A DNA stretch of 64,000 nt from the NCBI RefSeq assembly GCF_034932185.1, contig NZ_JAYGHW010000067.1, positions 1 through 64,000 on the forward strand, read 5' to 3'. Shown here in pieces: positions 51,035 through 59,428 of this stretch. The notes beneath the pieces were generated by a model. That model worked only from the letters and a program-made list of their open reading frames with translations, was not told the origin of the DNA and made no database searches. Source of the stretch: Spirulina sp034932185. Its GTDB lineage: Bacteria > Cyanobacteriota > Cyanobacteriia > Cyanobacteriales > Spirulinaceae. Each line of letters opens with the position of its first letter. Positions within the stretch are counted from its first letter, which is position 1. The position numbers and the translations under genes are program-made.

Positions 51035-51976
51035 ATGCCTTCTTCTTCCTCTCAACCGTCCTTCTCCATGGATGACTTTGCCCAAGCCCTCGAACAGGAG
51101 AGCTATCGTTTTGACTTTGAACGGGGCAAGGTGGTCAAAGGCACGATTATTGAATACACCACCGATGGGGCCTTTGTGGAAATTGGCGGGAAAGCAGCCG
51201 GATTTATTCCCCTGGATGAAATTGCCCTCACCCGTGTCCCGGATATTGCCGCCGCCCTCCCCCAGGGGGAACCCTTAGAATTTTTAATCATTCGGGATCA
51301 GGATGCCGATGGCCAGGTGATTCTCTCCCGGCGGCAGTTGGCGATCCAAAAGGCTTGGGATGAATTGGTTGAACTTCAGGAAACGGGCAAAACCGTGCAA
51401 ATGCGGGTCACTGGGAGTAATCGCGGCGGGTTGATGGGCCAAGTGAAAGGTTTGCGGGCCTTTATCCCGCGATCGCACCTGATGGAATCGGAAAAGAAAC
51501 GCCTCAGCGATGGCACTGCCGATGAACTGGTGGGCCAAGCCCTCACCGTCACCTGTCTCGAAGTTTCCCCCGACCGCCGTAAACTGGTGCTCTCCCAACG
51601 GGAAGCGGCCCGCACAGCGGCGATGCGCACCGTAGAACCCGGCGCATTGGTGGCGGGAACAGTGGTGAATATTCAACCCTATGGGGCCTTTGTGGATATT
51701 GGCGGCCTAACCGGGTTGCTCCATGTGAAACAGATCAGCCGCAATACGATCCAAGCCCCCAGTACCGTTCTCACCGTTGGCCAAGCGATCAAGGTCGTCG
51801 TCCTCGAGATTGACGAGCAAAAAAACCGGCTTTCCTTTGCCACCAAAAGCCTGGAAAGCTATCCCGGTGAGATTCTCGAAAAATTTGAAACGGTGATGGC
51901 CAACGCTGAAGAGCGCCATGCCGCAGCCCAGCCGGTATCGGCCCAACCTGCCCCTGAAACCGCCACCGCTGATTAA
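51035..51976 (+). CDS. S1 RNA-binding domain protein (short ribosomal S1-like)
   Basis: 313 aa with three S1 domains (about residues 27-95, 115-185 and 198-266): RGKVVKGTIIEYTTDGAFVE, IGGKAAGFIPLDE, MRVTGSNRGGLMGQVKGLRA, GTVVNIQPYGAFVDIGGLTG with LLHVKQIS. This is the short cyanobacterial/plastid type, probably the Rps1b-like paralogue. It binds mRNA on or near the ribosome. ATG at 51035 is preferred over GTG at 50990. Its stop overlaps the opposite-strand diguanylate cyclase stop by 4 bp (TTAA). Confidence 0.85.
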   Translation: MPSSSSQPSFSMDDFAQALEQESYRFDFERGKVVKGTIIEYTTDGAFVEIGGKAAGFIPLDEIALTRVPDIAAALPQGEPLEFLIIRDQDADGQVILSRRQLAIQKAWDELVELQETGKTVQMRVTGSNRGGLMGQVKGLRAFIPRSHLMESEKKRLSDGTADELVGQALTVTCLEVSPDRRKLVLSQREAARTAAMRTVEPGALVAGTVVNIQPYGAFVDIGGLTGLLHVKQISRNTIQAPSTVLTVGQAIKVVVLEIDEQKNRLSFATKSLESYPGEILEKFETVMANAEERHAAAQPVSAQPAPETATAD

Positions 51977-53028
51977 GCATCGGGTTCCGCTGGCTCTATG
52001 GTTTCAAGGGTGATCTCCCGACAATTATTAAATTGTGGGAGCAGGTCACTATAGCTGCAAACAAAACTACAATTGCGCCCTGCTTGTTTCGCATGGTAGA
52101 GGGCTTGGTCAGCCCGATTGAAAAGGGTGTCAATGTGATCATCTTGGGGTTCGTAGGCAGACACGCCGAAACTGGCGGTGATGGGCTGTTCAATGGGATG
52201 AATTTGCAGATTTTCGAGGTTTTTACGGAGGCGATCGCTCAAAATACTCCCGGCGGTGTGGTCACTATCGGGCAACACCAACACAAACTCCTCCCCTCCA
52301 TAGCGGCCAAAACAGTCCATGGTACGAATTTGGGATTGCACCATGGCTGTCACCGCTTTGAGGACGCGATCGCCCGCTAAATGGCCATAGTTATCATTCA
52401 CCCCCTTGAAGTGATCAATATCAAAAATAATCACTGCAAAGGATTTACCATAGCGTTGGGCGAGGCGAAACTGATGGTCGGCAAACTCAAAGAGCGATCG
52501 CCGGTTTAAAATCCCCGTCAGGGCATCGGTGCGGGCCAAATGCTCCACCGCATGGAGAGAAGCCTGGAGGCGATTGCTCATATCCTTCAAGCGCAGATGC
52601 GTCCGCACCCGTGCCAACAGTTCCAGGCGATGAAAGGGCTTGGTAATATAGTCCACTGCCCCCGTTTCCAAAGCCTGAACACAGGACTCCCGATCCTGAC
52701 GGGCGGTGAGAAAAATGATCGGAATTTGTTGATGTTGGGGATTGGCTTGGAGTATTTCACACACTTCCAGACCATTGATCTCCGGCATCATCCAATCCAA
52801 CAAAATCAAGTCCGGTGTCACCGTCGCCAATCGCTCAATTGCCTGCTGGCCATTCATTGCAAAGGTTGTTTTATACCCCACACCTTCAAGGATACTTCCC
52901 ATAATCTTCAGGTTAGGAGCCGTGTCATCCACGACCATAATCAAAAAGTGAGCGGGATCAAAAGGTTGCAAATTCATGGGTATGGGGGCGAAACGGGGTG
53001 AAGCTTGACATGGCTCAATCTCAATCAT
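51973..53028 (-). CDS. response-regulator diguanylate cyclase (REC-GGDEF)
   Basis: 351 aa. N-terminal receiver (ILMVVDD-like LIMVVDDTAPNLKIMGSILE, phospho-acceptor in LILLDWMMPEINGLEVCEIL, Lys in VDYITKPFH) and a C-terminal GGDEF domain with the active-site form GGEEF in YGGEEFVLVLPDSD. It makes cyclic-di-GMP when phosphorylated, acting on motility or biofilm. No inhibitory-site RxxD is obvious. ATG at 53028 is kept; a second ATG at 52977 is possible and neither has a clear ribosome site. Confidence 0.92.
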   Translation of the reverse strand: MIEIEPCQASPRFAPIPMNLQPFDPAHFLIMVVDDTAPNLKIMGSILEGVGYKTTFAMNGQQAIERLATVTPDLILLDWMMPEINGLEVCEILQANPQHQQIPIIFLTARQDRESCVQALETGAVDYITKPFHRLELLARVRTHLRLKDMSNRLQASLHAVEHLARTDALTGILNRRSLFEFADHQFRLAQRYGKSFAVIIFDIDHFKGVNDNYGHLAGDRVLKAVTAMVQSQIRTMDCFGRYGGEEFVLVLPDSDHTAGSILSDRLRKNLENLQIHPIEQPITASFGVSAYEPQDDHIDTLFNRADQALYHAKQAGRNCSFVCSYSDLLPQFNNCREITLETIEPAEPDA

Positions 53029-53227
53029 GATCTTGTAGTTTAAGATAGGAGTATCATGTCTCAGCTTGATTGATCCGGATTTTCATGGGCTTTGTTGGAA
53101 CAAAGGAACTTGAAATCAGCGTCAGAATTCACGGGATCCGATGTCAGCCCATGAACATCTAGACTATCCTTAAAAAGCAGGGAAGCAAAACTCACCCCCT
53201 GAGCGATCTCCACCTGTTGTTTTGCCC

Positions 53228-55918
53228 ATGCGCACCCGTGAACAGTTCGATATTGAAGTTAATATTCGCCAGATTTGGTTGATTATCAAACGTCGCTGGC
53301 CGATTATCATCGTCAGCGGTTTTCTGGGGGCGGTGGGTGGGGGTGTGCCTCCCATGTTCGAGACCCCCATTTATCAAGCTGGCGGTACATTACAACTGGT
53401 TCCTCAGCAATCGATTTCCTTTGTGGGGTTGAGCAATGATCGGGGCTTACTCAACCCCACCAGTGCCCTGAGCAATCCCCTCGCCACCGAGACTTTGGTG
53501 ATTAAATCCCGTCCTATCTTAGAAAAAGTCGCCAATCAGCTTCAGTTGCGCGATGCCGATGGCAACCCCTTAGGGGCCGGTTATATCGGGAGTAACCTGG
53601 AAGTCGAGATGATTACCCAAACCGATATTCTCCGTTTGGGCTTTCGCTCTGAACGGGCCGCTGATGCGGCCCAAGTGATCAACACGTTGATGAATGTTTA
53701 CATTGAAAATAATGTTGAAACCAACCGTCAACAGGCCAAAGCTACCCGTGCTTTCATTGATGAGCAACTCCCCAAGGTGGAGGCAGAGCTACAGGGGGTA
53801 GAGTTTGCCCTGCGGCGCTTTAAGGAAAATAATGAGGTGATCTCCCTAGAGCGGGAGGCGGGAGTTGTGACGGAAAGTGTCGCCTCCCTTGAAGCCCAAA
53901 TCCTATCCCAGGAGCGGGAATTGGCAACCGTTAATCTTCGCCTAGAGTTTGTCAATCGGGAGTTAGGCCTTACCCCGGAACAAGCCCTCACCGCCAACGC
54001 CCTGAGCCAATCCGCAGGTGTGCAGGAAGTGTATCGTTCTCTCCAGCAGTTGGAATTGGAGTTGGAGAATCAGCGATCGCGCTTCACCGATGCGAACCCC
54101 GCTGTTCAGTCCCTCGTTGACCGCAGAAATCGCCTCGAAGCGCTCCTCGCCCAGCGGATCAACCAAATTACCCAAGAAAACCTCGATAACTATGCCATCA
54201 TCGAAGCGGGTCAACAGGAGCAGACCTTGCGGGCAAGTATTGTCGATGACAACCTCACCAGCTTGGGCTTACAGCGCTCCCTCACTGCCCTGCGGGCCAA
54301 GCTCAACAACTTTGAAACTCGAGCCGAACAAATCCCCCGTTTGGAGCAACAGCAGCGGGAACTAGAGCGGAAACATCAGGCAGCAAGGACGACCTATGAG
54401 ACCCTCCTAGCGGGTTTACAGGAAGCCCGCGTCCGGGAAAACCAAGAGGTGGGGAACGTGCGCATTATTACCCCCGCCGAAGTGCCAATTTTTCCGGCCA
54501 ATGCGGCGAAACTGATTTCCCTAGAATTGATTGCTGGGGGGATGTTGGGGGGATTTTTAGGGTTTTCCATTGCCATCTTGCTGGAACTCATTGATCGCTC
54601 CATCCGCACTGAATATGAAGCCCGCCGCTTTTTCCATCAATACCCGGTGATTGGTACGATTCCCGCTTGGTATCCCCAGGATTGGCCCGTAGCGGCGGAG
54701 GGGGAATACCGGGATGTGAACTATAACCTTCCCTTGGTGGAAACCTCCGCTGATCCCACCAGTCCGCTCTATGCGGTGACGGTGGCCTATCGACGGCTTC
54801 AGACCAATTTGAAACTGATTAACCGGGAACAAAAAGCCCGCATTTTAGCTGTCACCAGTTCAGTCCCTGGGGAAGGCAAATCGGTAACGGCGGCTAATTT
54901 GGCGGTTTCTCTGTCTCTGCTTTCCAATCGGGTGCTGTTGTTGGAAGCGGATATGGCGGCTCCCCAACAGCATGAAATTTGGCGGCTCAATAGTGTGTGG
55001 GGGTTGGGGAATGTGTTGCAGGAGCAGATTATTTCTGAGCAGGCGATTCAGTCCATGACTGCGAATTTGGACATTATGAGTGCGGGGATTGTTGCGCCCC
55101 ATTTGGTGGCATTGCTGGATAGCGATCGCATGGAACTTCTGATCCGGCGGATGTCTGAAATTTATGACTATGTGATCATCGATTCGCCGGCCTTGCTGGT
55201 GGCTCCAGAAATGCTGTCGTTGAGTAAACTCACCGATGGTGTGCTTTTGGTGTTGCGGCCGGGTGTGCTCAATAAAACCGATGCTGGGGCGGCTCAGGAA
55301 ACGCTGCGGCAAACGGATTTAAATATTTTGGGTTTAATCGTCAATGGGGTGAAAAGTATTCAAATCAAAATGCCTCAACCGGACGTACCCGCTACCCCTG
55401 AGGAGCCGGTGGCTGTGGATTTCTTGGCTGGTATGCTGAAGCCGGAGTCTACTACGGTGGCCCGGGGTGAGCAGAGTACGGTGGAAGGGCGATCGCCCTC
55501 TCCTCATCACCTCAATCAACCCTCTCAACTCCACCAAGCGGATACCGCTGCGGATGTACTGGAAACGGAGGATGGCCCCGAAGAAACGACCTTGGCCATG
55601 GAAACGATGGCGGAATATGCTCACCTCTTCCAAGAGGACTATAGTGATACGGCAGTGACCCAAGTCGATGGCGAGGCAGAGGAAGATACCATCGCGGAAC
55701 ATCAAAATGGCCATGGCGATCGCGATACAACCGTCACCTCTAGCAATGGCAATGGCAATGGCCAATCCCATCAGCAAACCATCGTCACCTATCACAACGA
55801 GGGTGTGGAGTTGGAGGAAGAGGTGGATCCCGATGCAGACACAGATATTGAACCAAAACCAAAGCCCAAGCTCGAACGAAGCTGGCTCTCTTCGGTGACG
55901 CAAACCTGGCGGGATTAA
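53228..55918 (+). CDS. Wzc-like polysaccharide co-polymerase/tyrosine-kinase-type protein
   Basis: 896 aa. Wzz domain with membrane helix (IRQIWLIIKRRWPIIIVSGF), a large coiled-coil periplasmic region with QQSISFVGLSND and HQAARTTYETLLAGLQEARV, a second membrane helix (LISLELIAGGMLGGFLGFSI), then a BY-kinase ATPase domain: Walker A SSVPGEGKS with Lys551, Walker A' as LLLEADMAAP and Walker B DYVIIDSPAL. The usual first Asp of A' is Glu. A long acidic C-terminal tail (about 720-896) has few tyrosines. It probably controls polysaccharide chain length and export. ATG at 53228. Confidence 0.88.
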   Translation: MRTREQFDIEVNIRQIWLIIKRRWPIIIVSGFLGAVGGGVPPMFETPIYQAGGTLQLVPQQSISFVGLSNDRGLLNPTSALSNPLATETLVIKSRPILEKVANQLQLRDADGNPLGAGYIGSNLEVEMITQTDILRLGFRSERAADAAQVINTLMNVYIENNVETNRQQAKATRAFIDEQLPKVEAELQGVEFALRRFKENNEVISLEREAGVVTESVASLEAQILSQERELATVNLRLEFVNRELGLTPEQALTANALSQSAGVQEVYRSLQQLELELENQRSRFTDANPAVQSLVDRRNRLEALLAQRINQITQENLDNYAIIEAGQQEQTLRASIVDDNLTSLGLQRSLTALRAKLNNFETRAEQIPRLEQQQRELERKHQAARTTYETLLAGLQEARVRENQEVGNVRIITPAEVPIFPANAAKLISLELIAGGMLGGFLGFSIAILLELIDRSIRTEYEARRFFHQYPVIGTIPAWYPQDWPVAAEGEYRDVNYNLPLVETSADPTSPLYAVTVAYRRLQTNLKLINREQKARILAVTSSVPGEGKSVTAANLAVSLSLLSNRVLLLEADMAAPQQHEIWRLNSVWGLGNVLQEQIISEQAIQSMTANLDIMSAGIVAPHLVALLDSDRMELLIRRMSEIYDYVIIDSPALLVAPEMLSLSKLTDGVLLVLRPGVLNKTDAGAAQETLRQTDLNILGLIVNGVKSIQIKMPQPDVPATPEEPVAVDFLAGMLKPESTTVARGEQSTVEGRSPSPHHLNQPSQLHQADTAADVLETEDGPEETTLAMETMAEYAHLFQEDYSDTAVTQVDGEAEEDTIAEHQNGHGDRDTTVTSSNGNGNGQSHQQTIVTYHNEGVELEEEVDPDADTDIEPKPKPKLERSWLSSVTQTWRD

Positions 55919-56005
55919 CCAGACTTCCCCCAATTGACGATGGGGCAGCCCCGCCCTGTGTTTCAATTGAGAATAAACCCTCCGGCTCCTCAGGACATTT
56001 TCCCT

Positions 56006-56890
56006 ATGCTGGCTCACATTTTGGCGATCGCCGTTGCCCTTGGTAGTTTCATTTTTTACATCGCGGCCTTCTTCTTCCCCGAAATACACCGCCCTCGCGA
56101 TTTGGTTTGGAGTGGGGTGGGGTTATTCTATGCCCTTGTGTTGTGGGTCTGTGCCGGCCGGATTACAGGGGGCGTATTGTTGGGGCAAACCGCTAGTGTT
56201 GCTCTCCTGGGTTGGTTGGGGTGGCAAACTCTGACGTTACGCCGACTCAAAACCCCTTTATTAGATCAAACCGAGGTGACTGAAGGAACGGTGGCGCAGG
56301 TGAAACAGCGGTTCAAACTGGGGGCATTGTTCCAGCGCCAATCCGATGGAAAATCGAAGCCGGTGGTTGTCGCAGATCCGCCTGAATCGGTCGCAGAAGC
56401 AGCCCCTGCTCCTGCTCCTGAATCTGAACTGGAGGCTGTTGTGGCAGAAGCTCCTACCCCAACACCTGAGCCTGAGATGATGGCCGCATCGACCCCAGAA
56501 CCTGATGGGGATCAGTTTGAAGATTTTCAGGAAGATTTTCAGGAAGATTTTCAGGAATCATCCTCACCCACAGAACCCCCAAATCTTGATCCGTCGGAAG
56601 GGGGAGACGAATCTGAATCAGAACCCGATCTAGCAGCGGTTGCTCCCGCTCCAATGCCATCCTCCGAGCCTACATCATCAGAACCCGATGCTCCTCCCCT
56701 CCCCACCATGCCGGAAGTGAGTACGGAGGATTTACAAGGGATCCCCGATGAGGATCTCAGCAATATTCCAGAGCCGGATGTGGTGAAAGACCTCGAAGCC
56801 CTTGCTGATATTGCCGACACCGATATTGAAGGAGATACCGTGATTAAAGCTGAAGTGGTCAAGGATACCGATCCCGATGCTTGGGGTTAA
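56006..56890 (+). CDS. Ycf66 family protein
   Basis: 294 aa. N-terminal membrane region of Ycf66 type: MLAHILAIAVALGSFIFYIA, AFFFPEIHRPRDLVWSGVGL, FYALVLWVCAGRITGGVLLG, QTASVALLGWLGWQTLTLRR (three to four helices), then a long acidic Pro/Glu tail. A tandem FQED repeat (12-bp units at 56519-56552) lies in the tail. ATG at 56006 starts the conserved domain; the frame extends to 55934 with an unlikely leader. Ycf66 is conserved in cyanobacteria and some plastids, function not established. Confidence 0.85.
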   Translation: MLAHILAIAVALGSFIFYIAAFFFPEIHRPRDLVWSGVGLFYALVLWVCAGRITGGVLLGQTASVALLGWLGWQTLTLRRLKTPLLDQTEVTEGTVAQVKQRFKLGALFQRQSDGKSKPVVVADPPESVAEAAPAPAPESELEAVVAEAPTPTPEPEMMAASTPEPDGDQFEDFQEDFQEDFQESSSPTEPPNLDPSEGGDESESEPDLAAVAPAPMPSSEPTSSEPDAPPLPTMPEVSTEDLQGIPDEDLSNIPEPDVVKDLEALADIADTDIEGDTVIKAEVVKDTDPDAWG

Positions 56891-56938
56891 TCAATCCCCT
56901 TGTTGCTGAGATCTACCGAGGAACGCCTCGTTGAACAT

Positions 56939-56996
56939 GCGGCAGAGCCGCCAAAGAACCGCGCCACGGCAGAGCCATGGCGCGAGAGGGGTTCTT
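56939..56996. repeat. two hairpins with GGC-AGA-GCC apices
   Basis: GCGGC-AGA-GCCGC (56939-56951) and GCGCCACGGC-AGA-GCCATGGCGC (56961-56983, one mismatch), the second enclosed by AAGAACC/GGTTCTT (56954-56996). Same apex as the cluster at 15296-15396. Confidence 0.7.
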
Positions 56997-57008
56997 AGGC
57001 TTCATCCT

Positions 57009-57032
57009 GTAGGGGCGAAAAATTTTTCGCCC
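57009..57032. repeat. short GGGGCGAAAAA palindrome
   Basis: GTAGGGGCGAAAAATTTTTC then GCCC, a short-form copy between the Ycf66 gene and the tRNA-Thr gene. Confidence 0.7.
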
Positions 57033-57121
57033 TTATACCAATTTTTGCCCCTACCATAATTCCCCCAAGCAGCGCTAGAACTGCCAAAAGCTACGCCAGA
57101 GGAGCATCGATTAAAAACAAA

Positions 57122-57193
57122 AGCCCGCGATGAGGATTGAACTCATGACCTCACCCTTACCAAGGGTGTGCTCTACCACTGAGCCACGCGGGC
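57122..57193 (-). tRNA. tRNA-Thr (anticodon GGU)
   Basis: The minus strand gives a cloverleaf with acceptor GCCCGCG/CGCGGGC, D-arm GCTCAGTGGTAGAGC, anticodon loop TTGGTAA (GGT) on CACCC/GGGTG, and T-loop GTTCAATCC. A terminal CCA is not encoded. A T-rich stretch follows the 3' end. Confidence 0.93.
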
Positions 57194-57200
57194 AAAATTG

Positions 57201-57285
57201 TGGTGGGCCGAGTTGGATTTGAACCAACGTAGGCGTAGCCAGCGGATTTACAGTCCGCCCCCATTAACCACTCGGGCATCGACCC
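57201..57285 (-). tRNA. tRNA-Tyr (anticodon GUA)
   Basis: A minus-strand class II tRNA with a long variable arm: acceptor GGGTCGA/TCGGCCC, anticodon loop CTGTAAA (GTA), T-arm GGTTCAAATCC, and encoded CCA (57201-57203). It lies 7 nt upstream of tRNA-Thr in the same direction, so they probably share a transcript. Confidence 0.95.
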
Positions 57286-57351
57286 CTTTAATTTCCACAG
57301 TTATTTATCGTAGCAGCAGCACCTTGAAAACGCAAGGAAATCAAGGGAAGA

Positions 57352-57383
57352 AAATTTGTCCAGACCTAGGGCTGGACAAATTT
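57352..57383. other. 12-bp perfect inverted repeat between divergent genes
   Basis: AAATTTGTCCAG (57352-57363), 8-nt loop, CTGGACAAATTT (57372-57383). It lies between the tRNA-Tyr start and the RCK channel gene, which are divergent, so it is an operator or a cruciform rather than a normal terminator. Confidence 0.55.
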
Positions 57384-57572
57384 CTCCCAAATTCAGCAGG
57401 TTAGACCCTTCTTCCCCTTAGGGAAATTTGGCTAAAGCAACCTTAGGGGTGAAGGAGAGCATTCGCAACATCGTGATTTGTAATACAATCCGTGGGTTAA
57501 AAGTTGGTCACAATGGAAGATGGCATAATCTCGATCAAGGCCATTGTGCCTATGACCACGGAGCGGGGTTCC

Positions 57573-59264
57573 ATGAAACCGAAAATTATAGTCTATGGGT
57601 TAGGGCGAACTGGCTACAAAATTTTTCACCTCCTCCGTCAACAGGGCGCTGAAGTAATGGGAGTGAGCGATCGCCCCGTTACGGGTGAAAATGGCGATGA
57701 TATTATCTTGGGGGATCTGCGCAGCAATAGCACTCTGGTGGCAGCGGGGATTCGCTTTGCCCATACTTTGGTGTTGGCCAATGATGATGATGCCCTTAAC
57801 CTGGAAGTGGTGACACGGGCGCGGGTGATTAACCCCAAAATTCAGATCATCAACCGCATTTTTAATCACACGTTGGGGGAACGCCTCGATCAAACCCTCA
57901 GCAATCATGTCAGCATGAGCGTGGCCAAATTGGCCGCCCCGATCTTTACCTTTGCCGCCTTGGGCAATAAAGCCATTGGCCAGTTGCAACTGTATGATCA
58001 AACCTGGCCGATCCATGAGGAAATCATTAACCGGGATCACCCTTGGCTCGGTCGTCGCCTCAGTGAATTTTGGGAAAACCCGACGCGGATGCTGATCTAT
58101 TACCTCTCTGCGAGTGAGGACTGTGATTTAGTCACCGCAGTTATGGCAGAGAAAACGCTGCAACCGGGCGATCGCCTGATCATCGGCACTCAACCCACGA
58201 TCCGCGCTGCCCGCCGCTCCCGCCTGCGGCAATTGTTTAAAGCGATTCTCAGCCTGCGCAAATTTCAGCATTATGGCCGCTCGGTGGCGATCGTCACCCT
58301 CGCACTCCTCGCGACGATTTTGCTGGCCACCGTTACCTACATCAGCACCAATTTCGACACATCCCCCGTCGATGCCCTCTATTTTTCCGTGGGGATGATC
58401 ACCGGAGCGGGAGGGCAAGAAGCGGTAGCGGAGCAATCTTCGGATCTGATCAAATTTTTCACCGCTGTGATGATGCTGGTGGGGGCCGGCGTGATCGGGA
58501 TTTGCTACGCCCTAATTAACGATTTCATCTTAGGGAGTCGTCTACGGCAATTTTGGGCCGCGACCCAAGTGCCTCAATCTCACCATTACATTGTTTGTGG
58601 TTTGGGGGGTGTGGGGTTTCGCATTGTCCAGCAGTTAATTGCCCAAGGCCATGAGGTGGTGGTAATTGAACATGACCCGAATAATCGCTTTCTTCATTCT
58701 GCCCGGTCTATGGGTATTCCGGTGATCATCGAAGATGGCAGCCTTTCCACGACTCTCAATGCGGCTAATGTCAAAACTGCGGCTTCGTTGGTGGCGGCCA
58801 CCAGTAGCGATATGGTCAATGTGGAGATTGCCCTTTGTGCGAAGGGGATTGCTGCCCAATTGCCGGTGATTGTTCGCAACCATGATCCTCAGTTTTCCCT
58901 CTCAGTACAACAGGTTTTTGAGTTTGATACGGTGCTTTGCCCCAATGAGTTAGCGGCTCCTTCCTTCGCGGCGGCGGCCTTGGGGGGGCGGATTTTGGGT
59001 AATGGGATGACTGATGATTTGCTTTGGGTGGCATTGGCGACGATGATCACGCCCCATCATCCCTTTTTTGGTAAGTCGGTGCGGGATGCGGCCCAAGGTT
59101 CGGATTTTGTGCCGCTCTATTTAGAAACTCAGGGCCGCCAAGTCCATGGCTGGACGTTGCTGGAAAGCTGTTTACAGGCGAATGATGTGTTGTATCTGAC
59201 GATGCCCGCTACTCGCCTTGAGCAACTTTGGCGGGCGCACCCGCCGGAGGTGTTGCTCTACTAA
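57573..59264 (+). CDS. two-RCK ion channel / TrkA-N domain protein
   Basis: 563 aa. Layout: RCK/TrkA-N Rossmann domain (IIVYGLGRTGYKIFHLLRQQ) with C-terminal partner, two membrane helices (SVAIVTLALLATILLATVTY and LIKFFTAVMMLVGAGVIGIC) around a pore loop DALYFSVGMITGAGG, then a second TrkA-N domain (YIVCGLGGVGFRIVQQLIAQ) and TrkA-C. The filter reads TGAGG rather than TVGYG, so potassium selectivity is uncertain. ATG at 57573 with GGAG upstream. Probably a nucleotide-gated cation channel. Confidence 0.85.
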   Translation: MKPKIIVYGLGRTGYKIFHLLRQQGAEVMGVSDRPVTGENGDDIILGDLRSNSTLVAAGIRFAHTLVLANDDDALNLEVVTRARVINPKIQIINRIFNHTLGERLDQTLSNHVSMSVAKLAAPIFTFAALGNKAIGQLQLYDQTWPIHEEIINRDHPWLGRRLSEFWENPTRMLIYYLSASEDCDLVTAVMAEKTLQPGDRLIIGTQPTIRAARRSRLRQLFKAILSLRKFQHYGRSVAIVTLALLATILLATVTYISTNFDTSPVDALYFSVGMITGAGGQEAVAEQSSDLIKFFTAVMMLVGAGVIGICYALINDFILGSRLRQFWAATQVPQSHHYIVCGLGGVGFRIVQQLIAQGHEVVVIEHDPNNRFLHSARSMGIPVIIEDGSLSTTLNAANVKTAASLVAATSSDMVNVEIALCAKGIAAQLPVIVRNHDPQFSLSVQQVFEFDTVLCPNELAAPSFAAAALGGRILGNGMTDDLLWVALATMITPHHPFFGKSVRDAAQGSDFVPLYLETQGRQVHGWTLLESCLQANDVLYLTMPATRLEQLWRAHPPEVLLY

Positions 59265-59297
59265 ACCTACCTACTGAACCTACTGTATGAAATTAAT

Positions 59298-59424
59298 GGG
59301 TGTGGGGGTGAAAGATTTTTGTGCCTCCGGCAGGCTTACGCCAACGCCCCCACATTGCCTAACATTGCCTACAGGGGGCGAAGGATTTTTGTGCTTCCGG
59401 CAGGCTTACGCCAACGCCTCTACA
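59298..59424. repeat. two tandem long-form dispersed repeats
   Basis: Two copies (59298-59352 and 59373-59424) of the GGCGAAAGATTTTTGTGCCT, CCGGCAGGCTTACGCCAACG, CC unit in the gap between the channel gene and moeA, separated by CCTAACATTGCCTAC. Confidence 0.75.
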
Positions 59425-59428
59425 TTTT

